From positions 2,914,001 to 2,978,000 of the forward strand of contig NZ_OY762929.1 in NCBI RefSeq assembly GCF_963666675.1: a stretch of 64,000 nucleotides of DNA, given 5' to 3'. Within the stretch, counting starts at the first letter, position 1. Every line of letters begins with the position of its first letter. Below are positions 17,281-25,934 of the stretch, piece after piece. Under the pieces are notes generated by a model. That model was not told where the DNA came from. It did not search any database and saw only the letters and a program-made list of their open reading frames with translations. The DNA is from an uncultured Desulfobacter sp. (GTDB taxonomy: Bacteria; Desulfobacterota; Desulfobacteria; Desulfobacterales; Desulfobacteraceae). Both the position numbers and the translations under genes were made by a program.

Positions 17281-19350
17281 ATGAGCGAAGAAATCAAATC
17301 CATGAGGAATGTGGCTTTTGCGGGCCATGGAGGTGCGGGCAAGACTACTCTTGCTGAGGCTATGCTTTTCAAGGCCGGGGTAACCAATCGCCTTGGCAAG
17401 GTTGAAGAGGGAAATACCGTAATGGATTTCCAGCCCGAAGAAACCAAGAAGCAGCAAAGTATTAATACATCATTTATCAAATATACACATGACAAACATG
17501 TCGTAACATTGATGGATACCCCAGGGGACCAAAATTTCTTTTCTGCTGCCAAAACATGTTTTCCTGTAGCCGACAGTATGGCTTTTGTTATTGACGGTGT
17601 TGGCGGGCCTTCTGCCATGACCGAGGAAGCAGCAGCGTCTGCCCTGGAATATAACCTGCCCGGTTTTGTTATTGTCAACAAACTTGACCGTGAACGGTCT
17701 GATTTCAGCACTGCGGTAGCCGCGTGCGATACGTCCCTTAAGAAAAAAATCATCCCCGTTTGCTATCCCATTGGGACAGAAGACGGGTTTAAAGGCCTTG
17801 TAAATATTGTTTCCGGTGAAGCCTTTGAGTATGACGCCGACGGCAAAGCCACAAGAATCGATATCCCGGCGGACATGGCAGATGAAATTACCGCCGACAA
17901 GGAAGAATTCGTTGAAAATATCGCAGAGTTAGATGATGATCTGCTTGAAAAATATCTGGAAGGCGAAGAACTGACCGAAGAAGAGATTAAAGCCGCTTTC
18001 AGAAAAGGCGTTCTTGATGCTCAGTTCTATCCGGCCATCTGCACATCCGCCGCAAAGCTTATAGGCATTGATGTGGTATTTGATTTTATTAATGACTATA
18101 TGCCCTCCCCCCTTGACCGCGGCGCCTGGATTGCCAAAGATGCCGATGGAAACGATGTGGAAGTGGCGCCTGATCCCGATGCTGAATTTACAGGGTTTGT
18201 CTTTGCAACGATTGTCGACCCCTATGCGGGACGGCTTTCACTTTTCCGGGTAATTTCCGGAACGCTCGGCAAGGAAGGCAACGTCCTTAATGTGACCAAG
18301 GACACCAAAGAGCGGTTCTCACAATTGCTTGAAATTGCCGGCAAAGAACAAAAACAGATCAGCGGTGCACTGCCCGGTGCCATCGTGGCTGTGGCAAAAT
18401 TGAAAAGCACATTGACGGGCGATACACTGACCGGCGGCAAAGCCATTCAGATTCCGGCACCGGCACCCTTGCCCCCGTGCATCTCCTTTGCCATTTCACC
18501 CAAGTCCAAAAGCGACGAAGATAAAATCCATGAAGCCGTGCGTAAAATCCTTGAAGAGGATACCGGCCTGACCCTGCGTCGTGAAGAAGAGACCCGCCAG
18601 ACGATCCTGTCCGGCCGGGGCCTGGTTCACATTGAAATTACGGCGGAAAAGATCCAGCGTAAATTTAATGTGGGCATGGACATTGCCACCCCCAAGGTTG
18701 CCTATCGTGAAACCTTTAAGAAAAAAGTCCGGGTCCAGGGCAAACACAAAAAACAGTCCGGCGGTCATGGTCAGTACGGTGACTGCTGGATCGAGCTGGA
18801 ACCCCTACCCAAGGGCTCCGGGTATGAATTTGTGGATAAGATTGTGGGCGGCGTGATTCCCAAAAACTACATTCCTGCGGTTGAAGCAGGTATCCGGGAA
18901 GCGATGCAGAAAGGTATTCTTGCAGGATTTCCGTGTGTGGATTTCCGGACCACCCTGGATTTTGGTTCCTACCATGCCGTTGACTCTTCGGAAATGGCGT
19001 TTAAGACTGCCGGCTCCCTGGCCTTTAAAAATGCGGCCGCAGAAGCCAAGGCCGTTTTACTTGAACCCATTATGAAAGTGTCGGTCAAGGCACCCGATGA
19101 TGCCACAGGCGATATCATGGGTGATATGAACTCCAGACGCGGCCGGGTACTCGGCATGGATACTGAAGCTGATAAACAGGTCATCAACGCACTTGTTCCC
19201 ATGTCTGAAATGCTTCGGTACGCACCGGACTTAAGCTCCATGACCGGTGGCCGGGGTACTTTTACCATGGAGTTTGAGGTGTATGATGAAGTACCTTCGG
19301 ATCTGGCCAAAAAGATTATTGACCAGGTCAATGCTGAAAAAGAAGGATAG
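17281..19350 (+). CDS. elongation factor G-like GTPase (EF-G paralogue)
   Basis: A 689-residue translational GTPase with all EF-G domains. G1 is GHGGAGKT at residues 15-22, G3 is DTPGDQNF at 79-86, and G4 is NKLD. Two differences set it apart from true FusA: the G2 loop lacks the RGITI sequence, and G3 has Asp83 where EF-G has the catalytic histidine (DTPGH). Domain IV (KKQSGGHGQYGDCWIELEP) is intact. Such paralogues are commonly called EF-G2; their role (recycling, stress, or no GTP hydrolysis) varies. No rpsL, rpsG or tuf gene is near, which also argues against the housekeeping copy. AAAGGAG precedes the start. Confidence 0.9.
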   Translation: MSEEIKSMRNVAFAGHGGAGKTTLAEAMLFKAGVTNRLGKVEEGNTVMDFQPEETKKQQSINTSFIKYTHDKHVVTLMDTPGDQNFFSAAKTCFPVADSMAFVIDGVGGPSAMTEEAAASALEYNLPGFVIVNKLDRERSDFSTAVAACDTSLKKKIIPVCYPIGTEDGFKGLVNIVSGEAFEYDADGKATRIDIPADMADEITADKEEFVENIAELDDDLLEKYLEGEELTEEEIKAAFRKGVLDAQFYPAICTSAAKLIGIDVVFDFINDYMPSPLDRGAWIAKDADGNDVEVAPDPDAEFTGFVFATIVDPYAGRLSLFRVISGTLGKEGNVLNVTKDTKERFSQLLEIAGKEQKQISGALPGAIVAVAKLKSTLTGDTLTGGKAIQIPAPAPLPPCISFAISPKSKSDEDKIHEAVRKILEEDTGLTLRREEETRQTILSGRGLVHIEITAEKIQRKFNVGMDIATPKVAYRETFKKKVRVQGKHKKQSGGHGQYGDCWIELEPLPKGSGYEFVDKIVGGVIPKNYIPAVEAGIREAMQKGILAGFPCVDFRTTLDFGSYHAVDSSEMAFKTAGSLAFKNAAAEAKAVLLEPIMKVSVKAPDDATGDIMGDMNSRRGRVLGMDTEADKQVINALVPMSEMLRYAPDLSSMTGGRGTFTMEFEVYDEVPSDLAKKIIDQVNAEKEG

Positions 19351-19396
19351 TACAGATACATAACAGCCATTGGCTGATCTGACATATCAGAAGTTT

Positions 19397-19436
19397 AAGC
19401 CGCCCGGACAGATTATCCGGGCGGCTTATTTGTTTG
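19397..19436 (+). terminator. strong intrinsic terminator after EF-G paralogue
   Basis: A perfect 12-bp GC-rich stem (AAGCCGCCCGGA with TCCGGGCGGCTT) and a seven-base loop, followed by ATTTGTTT. It lies 46 bases after the EF-G paralogue stop codon and isolates it from the downstream oxidoreductase gene. Confidence 0.85.
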
Positions 19437-19464
19437 CAGAATAATATGTGCCATGCGCAACTTC

Positions 19465-19494
19465 GTAACGTTACAAAAACTACAGTAACGTTAC
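19465..19494. promoter_or_regulatory. paired palindromic operator GTAACGTTAC
   Basis: Two identical 10-bp perfect palindromes, GTAACGTTAC at 19465-19474 and 19485-19494, have centres exactly 20 bp apart, about two turns of the helix, so two regulator dimers would bind on the same face. They lie in the 343-base gap between the EF-G terminator and the CoA-disulfide reductase gene, 200 bases before its start. No regulator gene is adjacent. The rest of the gap, up to 19680, is AT-rich and shows no gene. Confidence 0.6.
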
Positions 19495-19693
19495 AGATTT
19501 CGTTTGTCCGATTCTTTTCGATATGTTAAGAACATTTTTATACGCCGTAATTTCCAATAGATATCCCTGTTTTTTTTGTTTTAGCTAAAAAAGTGTCGCA
19601 CCCAGGCACGAACTGTGAAGCAGATTAGAATTTTAGTAGCTTGAATGCTGCATAGCACATTATAAACTTAAGATAATTAAGGAGTCTCTAATA

Positions 19694-21391
19694 ATGAAGA
19701 AAAAAGTACTGATCATCGGCGGGGTAGCTTGTGGCCCCAAAGCCGCATCCCGGATTAAGCGCCTTGCCCCGGATACCGAGGTCACCATTTTAGAAAAAGG
19801 CGAACTACTCTCCTATGCAGGATGCGGCCTGCCCTATTACATCTCCGGGCAGGTGAAAAATGATGATGATTTAATGACAACCCCGGCAGGTGTAGTCAGA
19901 GATCCTAATTTTTTTAAGATGGTCAAAGATATTCAGGTTAAAAATCATACCCTGGCCGAATCCATTGATCGTACAAATAAAGTGGTTAACGCTGTTGACC
20001 TTGCATCGGGCGAAGCATGTGAATATAAGTATGATTCCCTTGTCCTCTCCGTGGGAAGTCAGTTCAAAAAACCGCCGTTTCCCGGCATTGATCTGGAAGG
20101 TGTCCATTTTCTTCAAACCGTCGAAGATGCAAAGGGTATTAGAGAAGAAAGCGGTACCCTGGAAGGAAAAAATGCCGTGGTCATCGGTGCAGGGCTCATC
20201 GGGCTTGAGGCCACGGAAGCGTTGAAGGCCCAGGGCGTAAACATTACCATGATCGAAATGATGGATCAGGCGATGGGGAATATGTTTGACCATGAAATGG
20301 TGTTTCACCTGCACAATGAGCTTAAGAAAAACGGCGTTGTGCTCAAAACCCTGGAAACGGTCCGGGAAATCAAGGGGAATGATCAATCAACCGTACAATC
20401 CGTTATCACGGACAAAGGCGAATACCCGGCTGATCTGGTGCTGGTCGCTGTTGGCGTGAACCCCAACACCCAGCTTGCAAAAGAGGCCGGCCTTGAAATT
20501 GGTGAAACCGGAGCCATCCGGGTGGACAGTGCCATGCGGACCTCGGATCCCGACATATATGCCGGAGGAGACTGTGTTGAAAACGTTTCCATCATCACCG
20601 GAAAACCCGTTTATACCCCCATGGGGTCCACAGCCAACAAACACGGCAGAATCATTGGAGATAATATTTGCGGCAGACCGTCCGAATTCAAAGGGGTTTG
20701 CGGCACGGCCATCTGCCGGGTTTTTGGAATAAATGTATCCAGAACAGGTTTGACCGAAAAGCAGGCCAGGCAGATGGGGTATGACTGCGTTACCGTATTG
20801 AGTCCCGCCCCTGACAAGCCGCACTTCCTTGACGAAGCCAAGCTGATCATCATTAAACTGGTGGTTGACAAGGCCACCCACAAACTTTTAGGCGCCCAGA
20901 TCGTGGGGCCCGGCGATGTGGCCAAACGCATGGAAGTGGTTGTGGCAAATATTTCCTCCGGGGCCGACGTCACAGACATTGCCCAGTATGATTTGGCCTA
21001 CGCGCCGCCCTTTTCCCCGGCCATGGACAACATCATCACGGCAGCCAATATTGCTGAAAATAAACTTTATGACCTTGGCAGTTCTCTGTCACCTGTGGAA
21101 GTCCAGGCAAAAATAGATAACGGCGATGATTTTATCTTCCTTGATGTGCGCTCCCCCAAGGAGTATGAGCAGATGCGCATTGAAGATCCCCGGATAAAGC
21201 TGCTCCCCCTGGGTCAGCTGAGAAACTTTCTGGCCGAACTGCCCAAGGACAAGGAGATCATCGCGTTTTGCAAAATCTCATTGCGCGGGTATGAGGCCGA
21301 ACGTATTCTGACCGGCGCCGGCTACAAAAACGTAAAGTACATGGATGGCGGAGTGGTGTGCTGGCCCTATAAGAAGTTTGTTGTTTCCTAG
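19694..21391 (+). CDS. CoA-disulfide/persulfide reductase with rhodanese domain
   Basis: A 565-residue flavoprotein. The N-terminal FAD motif is IIGGVACGPKAASRIKR, the single redox cysteine is Cys44 in SYAGCGLPYYISG as in CoA-disulfide reductases and NADH oxidases of this family, and the NAD(P)H motif is VVIGAGLIGLEATEAL near residue 157. A rhodanese domain follows from about residue 470, with the active-site loop AFCKISLRGYEA. This fusion is the architecture of CoADR-RHD and NADH-dependent persulfide reductase enzymes, which reduce CoA-disulfide, polysulfide or CoA-persulfide. That fits sulfur metabolism. A paired palindrome upstream may regulate it. Confidence 0.92.
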   Translation: MKKKVLIIGGVACGPKAASRIKRLAPDTEVTILEKGELLSYAGCGLPYYISGQVKNDDDLMTTPAGVVRDPNFFKMVKDIQVKNHTLAESIDRTNKVVNAVDLASGEACEYKYDSLVLSVGSQFKKPPFPGIDLEGVHFLQTVEDAKGIREESGTLEGKNAVVIGAGLIGLEATEALKAQGVNITMIEMMDQAMGNMFDHEMVFHLHNELKKNGVVLKTLETVREIKGNDQSTVQSVITDKGEYPADLVLVAVGVNPNTQLAKEAGLEIGETGAIRVDSAMRTSDPDIYAGGDCVENVSIITGKPVYTPMGSTANKHGRIIGDNICGRPSEFKGVCGTAICRVFGINVSRTGLTEKQARQMGYDCVTVLSPAPDKPHFLDEAKLIIIKLVVDKATHKLLGAQIVGPGDVAKRMEVVVANISSGADVTDIAQYDLAYAPPFSPAMDNIITAANIAENKLYDLGSSLSPVEVQAKIDNGDDFIFLDVRSPKEYEQMRIEDPRIKLLPLGQLRNFLAELPKDKEIIAFCKISLRGYEAERILTGAGYKNVKYMDGGVVCWPYKKFVVS

Positions 21392-21446
21392 AACGTTTAA
21401 ATTTAACTCTGTCGGCCCTGAACCTAAATATTGCTTATTGTGATTT

Positions 21447-21540
21447 TATATGAAAGAGCTCAGTAAGCTACTGAGTTCTTTCAACCTTCGTTGTGGGATG
21501 TCCTTCAGTGCTGATATGTCAGGTCAGCCCATGGCTGTTT
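21447..21540 (+). repeat. structured intergenic repeat, copy E
   Basis: A full copy with the best first hairpin: GAAAGAGCTCAGTA pairs with TACTGAGTTCTTTC around a short loop. Then come CTTCGTTGTGGG, the TCCTTCAGTGCTG variant shared with copy A, and the right terminus GCCCATGGCTGTTT. The right end coincides with the point where the minus-strand gene 21519-21689 loses its family-like sequence, so the element probably inserted there. Confidence 0.85.
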
Positions 21541-21689
21541 ATATAAAAATCGACATTGCCAGCATGCTTCCTGATTGTATTATCTTTAAGTCCAGAAGCT
21601 TTCAGCCATCTTTCGAAGTCGTCCAATAAGTTCTCATTATGTTTTCGAATTTTTTCACAGTCGGCTTCATATTTTTCGTAATCATCCAT
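21519..21689 (-). pseudogene. small gene truncated by repeat copy E
   Basis: A 56-codon frame starting at ATG 21689 with AAGGA eight bases upstream. It encodes MDDYEKYEADCEKIRKHNEN, then LLDDFERWLKASGLKDNTIR and KHAGNVDFYIN, then SHGLT and a stop. The body looks like a SAM-like helical domain (as at the N-terminus of phage-type integrases); I recall standalone proteins of about 130 residues with this start that continue well past DFYIN. Here the last five codons are repeat DNA, so the gene is most likely cut short. If the short product is made it would still be a helical domain. Confidence 0.55.
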
Positions 21690-21704
21690 TATAGATCCTT
21701 AATT

Positions 21705-22820
21705 TTAAGTCTGAAGCAAGCAGGCGTTAAGTCCGCAACGGTCTGCGGCAGCCCGGTCCAGCATACGGGCCAGTGCTTTGGGTTTTCCCGGAAAGACCCC
21801 AAAGGTTTTCATCCACACCTCCTCATCTTCCATGCAAAAATAGACGGTAACATCAGGTGCAAGCTGCCGGAACACAGCCGCAAGACGCTGGTACATGGCG
21901 ATGCGTAACGGCTTGAAGTAACGCATCTTATTATCAAGCCCCGTGATAAACTCTCCATAGGGAATGGTGGATTCGGGAAACCGTGCTTCAATGATGGATT
22001 TCAGATGGGGCATGAACCGGAACGTGCCGATGGAAATCCAAACGACATCTTTGGGGCTGACATGGTTGAAGATATCTTCAATCACCCGTTCATAGGCTGT
22101 TTCGCAATCAGGGTACAGGAAAATGGGATCAAAATGGAAAGCCACCCGAAACCCCTTGGCCACCGCTTTGGCGGCGGCCTTAAGCCGGGCGGCCAGCGTG
22201 GCGGTACCTCGCTCCTGGGAGGCAATCATCTCGGGGGTGTTTACGGACCAAGAGAGAATGGTCTTCCGGTTGTGCGCCAGATCCAAAAGCGAATCTATGT
22301 TAACGGTTTTTGTTTTCAGTTCAAGAATCGCCCGGTCCTGGGCGGCAAATTTTTCAACCAGAAACTTGGGCATCAGACTGACCGGTTCCCAGATCAGAGA
22401 ATCGGTATACTCGCCGGTGCCGATGCGTAAAATTTCTTTTCCTTGGAAAATCGGGTCCAGTGCGGCCGTATACCGGTCAAAACCTGCAAAATATTGGAGC
22501 ACTGGTGGATGAAAATAGGCCTGTAGAATACAATAGGAGCAATCCATGGTACAAAACGTGCCGCAATGTAAAATGGTGTAATCACAGCAGGTGTAATGGC
22601 TGGTGCCCGGACACTGGCGAATCAGGGCGCCTTTGTTGCTGGTAATGTAAAGCACCTCTTTGGCAAATCCCACGGGATCATCAGCCTGGTTGATCAGGTC
22701 GTACACAGGCTTTGAATCTTCAACCGTCTCCGGTTCCGGTGTAACTTTTGAAATCAGGTACTCAATTTCCGGTGTCCGATCCAGATCCTTGTCCATGAAT
22801 ACCCGGGTCGGCCGAATCAT
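21705..22820 (-). CDS. spore photoproduct lyase-like radical SAM protein
   Basis: A 371-residue radical SAM protein with the cluster motif CTMDCSYC inside HCGTFCTMDCSYCILQAYFH near residue 92. The wording of this motif, the preceding YTCCDYTILH and the HFDPIF segment are those of the SplB-like family. A Gram-negative non-sporulating host implies a role in DNA repair or another reaction rather than spore repair. Its start codon overlaps the stop of the ParB-like gene (22817-22820), so the pair is translationally coupled. Confidence 0.85.
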   Translation of the reverse strand: MIRPTRVFMDKDLDRTPEIEYLISKVTPEPETVEDSKPVYDLINQADDPVGFAKEVLYITSNKGALIRQCPGTSHYTCCDYTILHCGTFCTMDCSYCILQAYFHPPVLQYFAGFDRYTAALDPIFQGKEILRIGTGEYTDSLIWEPVSLMPKFLVEKFAAQDRAILELKTKTVNIDSLLDLAHNRKTILSWSVNTPEMIASQERGTATLAARLKAAAKAVAKGFRVAFHFDPIFLYPDCETAYERVIEDIFNHVSPKDVVWISIGTFRFMPHLKSIIEARFPESTIPYGEFITGLDNKMRYFKPLRIAMYQRLAAVFRQLAPDVTVYFCMEDEEVWMKTFGVFPGKPKALARMLDRAAADRCGLNACLLQT

Positions 22821-23797
22821 ATTTTATTGTCCATAAGATCTTTGAATTCAGAACGGTTCGCAAGTTCAGTCAGGCGATTGAGCTGTGCTTTAAACTCATC
22901 CACATTTTTAAATGCCAGTTGCATGGTATATACCATACCCTCAAAATTTTCAGGAACGGCCAGTTGTAACCCGGCATCCAGTCCAAACCCATTGATCTTT
23001 TCCCGGGCGTTGTCTTTAGCTGCCGTCAGCACAGGAAACCGTCTTTGGGCAAGAAATGCCTTGAACTGCTTTCCAAGGGCATTCATATCCCGATGCCCGT
23101 CTGCTTGGGGGGCATGGTTACCTCTTGTGCCTAAAGGGCTTTGCCGGATGAGCGTTGCCGGGCTGATTTTCTCAAGGGCGCATATCTCTTTTGTCCAGGT
23201 AATAATTTCCATCTGAATGCCTGAGGATACTTTGATCCGGGAGAAAAGCAGCAGAAACTCAGTTTGGGTCTCTGCATCCATGGACATAAGAAACTTGCAC
23301 GCCTTGATGGATATTTTATTATCATCCAAAAGATCGAGGACCGCATCCGGCATGGCATAAATACCAGCCAACGTGTTGATATATCCGGTATTCATCGGCC
23401 GGTTAAAGAGTGATGCAGCGTTTCTTGCAATATCCTTGGCATCCATAAAACGCAATAAAAGCCCGGTGGCCCGAACAAGCTCGGACGCACTCAGTTCCCT
23501 TGAAAATGCATTTTCGGTCACAGCAGAGATGGCCGCATCGCTCTCTTTTCCTACAGGCATGACACGGCAGGTGATTCGGGACACCTTTGCATGCAGGGCC
23601 GCTTCAATTCGCCTGAACCCCGACACCACAATGTATTTGTCCCATATATGCAAAACCAAAGGCGCAACAGCAATGCCATATTGGGAAATGGACGCCGATA
23701 GCGATTCAATATTTTGATTGGGCCCTGTAACGCGAAACCCGGTGTCTGAAAGGTCAATCTCAGACACCGGGATATCAGTAAATGTCATCTCTGTCAT
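22817..23797 (-). CDS. ParB-like nuclease/partition-domain protein
   Basis: A 326-residue protein with an N-terminal ParB-type domain: VSEIDLSDTGFR near residue 10, SISQYGIAVAPLVL near 50 and the box II-like VVSGFRRIEAAL near 75, followed by a helical region with ENAFSRELSASELVRA. The rest is unlike the chromosomal ParB, and no parA is adjacent, so it is not obviously a segregation protein. It starts four bases after the purC stop and overlaps the radical SAM gene by four bases. A DNA-binding partner of the lyase-like protein is one reading of that layout. Confidence 0.8.
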   Translation of the reverse strand: MTEMTFTDIPVSEIDLSDTGFRVTGPNQNIESLSASISQYGIAVAPLVLHIWDKYIVVSGFRRIEAALHAKVSRITCRVMPVGKESDAAISAVTENAFSRELSASELVRATGLLLRFMDAKDIARNAASLFNRPMNTGYINTLAGIYAMPDAVLDLLDDNKISIKACKFLMSMDAETQTEFLLLFSRIKVSSGIQMEIITWTKEICALEKISPATLIRQSPLGTRGNHAPQADGHRDMNALGKQFKAFLAQRRFPVLTAAKDNAREKINGFGLDAGLQLAVPENFEGMVYTMQLAFKNVDEFKAQLNRLTELANRSEFKDLMDNKI

Positions 23798-23800
23798 AAA

Positions 23801-24688
23801 TCAGATGGTGTTCCCGGTCAGTCGGGTAAAAATTTCCTTGTAGGTTTTGCTGGTGTTGTCAATGATATCCTGGGGAAGGCTGGGACCCGGCGGGGTTTTA
23901 TCCCAGCCTGAATTGGTCAACCAGTCCCTGACCGTCTGTTTGTCAAAGCTCTTCTGCCCCCTGCCCGGTGCGTAATCATCCAGAGGCCAGAATCTGGATG
24001 AATCCGGGGTCAATATTTCATCAATAAGGATAATTTCACCGTCAAGCAGGCCAAACTCAAATTTTGTATCCGCTATGATAATGCCTTTTTCCAGGGCAAA
24101 CGCAGCACCGCGGTTATAAATTTCAAGGCTTAAGTCCCGTAGTTTTTCTGCGGTCTCTTTGCCGATAATGTTTACAGCCTCATCAAAACCGATATTGATG
24201 TCATGATCACCGATTTCAGCCTTGGTGGACGGCGTAAACAACGGCGTCTCAAGCTTGTCGGACTCCTTGAGCCCCTGGGGCAGCTTGATATTGCAGACAT
24301 GACCTTCGGATTGATAGGATTTCCAGCCCGACCCCGAAATATAGCCCCTGACAATGCACTCCACAGCCATGGGTTCGGCCTTTTTCACCAGCATGCTGCG
24401 GCCGTCAAGCTGATCTTTATATTTGTGAAATTCCTGGGGGTAATCATTTACATCGGTACTGATAATATGATTTTTAACGATGCTTTCCATCTGTTTGAAC
24501 CAGAACACGGAGATTTGGTTCAACACCTTGCCCTTGTCCGGGATGGCGTCGGGCAGTACCACGTCAAACGCGGAAAGCCGATCGGTTGTCACCATAAGCA
24601 GGGCATCGCCCGTATCAAAAATGTCCCTGACCTTTCCTTGCCTGATCAGCGGCAAACCTTCATATTCTGTTCCGGGTATAATGCTCAA
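23801..24688 (-). CDS. purC: SAICAR synthase (purine biosynthesis)
   Basis: A 295-residue PurC, which joins CAIR with aspartate using ATP to form SAICAR in de novo purine synthesis. The nucleotide-binding start QGKVRDIFDTGDALLMVTTD and the block DKGKVLNQISVFWF are family signatures, as are the LIDEILTPDSSRFW residues late in the protein. I set the start at TTG 24688 because AGGAGG lies six bases before it; another TTG at 24709 lies upstream of that site. The length then fits the longer bacterial form. It heads a minus-strand operon with the ParB-like and radical SAM genes. Confidence 0.94.
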   Translation of the reverse strand: MSIIPGTEYEGLPLIRQGKVRDIFDTGDALLMVTTDRLSAFDVVLPDAIPDKGKVLNQISVFWFKQMESIVKNHIISTDVNDYPQEFHKYKDQLDGRSMLVKKAEPMAVECIVRGYISGSGWKSYQSEGHVCNIKLPQGLKESDKLETPLFTPSTKAEIGDHDINIGFDEAVNIIGKETAEKLRDLSLEIYNRGAAFALEKGIIIADTKFEFGLLDGEIILIDEILTPDSSRFWPLDDYAPGRGQKSFDKQTVRDWLTNSGWDKTPPGPSLPQDIIDNTSKTYKEIFTRLTGNTI

Positions 24689-24934
24689 GCCGTCCTCCTG
24701 TACTTGCAATTTAATTTAAAATTTTGCTTATAAATTTATCACATAATGACTCATATTACTATCAAGCCGTTTAAAATAAGCGTGAAAACGATTTTTTCAA
24801 GACCGTCCGGACAGGGAAATTACATGGGGTCCAGATCATTAAGATAACCAAGTGGTAATATACAACTATATCGTTTTCAGGTGAAGTGTGATAATAATAA
24901 GGTTTAACTTAATTTAAAAATTAAAGGTTTCTAA

Positions 24935-25897
24935 ATGGAAAAAAAAGTTGACCCAAAAACTCCCGCAGTTACCAAGAAACTGACCAAAAAAGACTTTTTG
25001 GTACCCGCAGGGAAAACCAAGGTCAGTTCCTCCAAAGCCCTTGTTAAATCTGATCCCATTCAAAGTTACCTTAACGAAATCAACCGATATAAACTTTTAA
25101 CCCGGGAGCAGGAAATTGAACTGGGCCGGCGGATTCAAGAAGATAACGACCAGGAAGCCGCTTATATCATGACCACATCCAACCTGCGCCTGGTGGTAAA
25201 AATCGCTTTGGAATTTCAACGCATCTGGATGCAGAACCTGCTTGATCTTATCCAGGAGGGCAATATCGGTCTTGTCCGGGCCGTCAAAAAATTTGATCCC
25301 TATAAAAATGTCAAATTTTCCTATTATGCATCATTCTGGATCAAGGCATATATCCTTAAATTCATCATGGACAACTGGCGGATGGTTAAAATCGGGACCA
25401 CCCAGGGGCAGCGCAAGCTTTTTTTCAGACTGAAAAAAGAGAAACAGTTGCTCATTGAGCAGGGTTTTGACCCCAAGCCCAAGCTCCTGTCCGAGCGGCT
25501 CGGCGTCTCCGAAAAAGAGGTGGTGGACATGGACCAGCGCCTGGCCAATTGGGATCTTTCCCTGGATGAGCCACTTAAGGATGATTCCAATACCGAGCGC
25601 ATTGAATTCATTAACGTTGATTCGGATTCCTCCGAAGACCAGTTGGCAAAAAAAGAGATCGAAGATATCCTCTACACCAAGGTGGATGAGTTTAAAAAAA
25701 CCTTGAACGACCGTGAACTGGATATATTTGATCGAAGAATTTTTTCCGATTCCCCCCAAACCCTGCAGGAAATAGGCGAAGTCTACAGCATTTCAAGGGA
25801 ACGGGTCCGGCAGATTGAAAACAACATCATAAAAAAAATGAAAGCATATTTTAAAAAGGATATGCCGGATTTTGACATGTACGACCATGACCAATAA
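24935..25897 (+). CDS. rpoH: RNA polymerase heat-shock sigma factor
   Basis: A 320-residue sigma-70 family protein. Region 1.2/2.1 begins DPIQSYLNEINRYKLLTREQ, region 2.2-2.4 includes LLDLIQEGNIGLVRAVKKFD and WIKAYILKFIMDNWR, and the RpoH box appears as QRKLFFRLKKEKQ. Region 4.2 ends with the helix-turn-helix LQEIGEVYSISRERVRQIEN. The RpoH box separates it from RpoD and RpoS. It is divergent from purC with 246 bases between, AT-rich and without a clear promoter. A TPR lipoprotein gene follows after 37 bases. Confidence 0.93.
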   Translation: MEKKVDPKTPAVTKKLTKKDFLVPAGKTKVSSSKALVKSDPIQSYLNEINRYKLLTREQEIELGRRIQEDNDQEAAYIMTTSNLRLVVKIALEFQRIWMQNLLDLIQEGNIGLVRAVKKFDPYKNVKFSYYASFWIKAYILKFIMDNWRMVKIGTTQGQRKLFFRLKKEKQLLIEQGFDPKPKLLSERLGVSEKEVVDMDQRLANWDLSLDEPLKDDSNTERIEFINVDSDSSEDQLAKKEIEDILYTKVDEFKKTLNDRELDIFDRRIFSDSPQTLQEIGEVYSISRERVRQIENNIIKKMKAYFKKDMPDFDMYDHDQ

Positions 25898-25934
25898 GGG
25901 TCGTCCTTCAAGCGTTTAAAAAGGCATACCGTTC

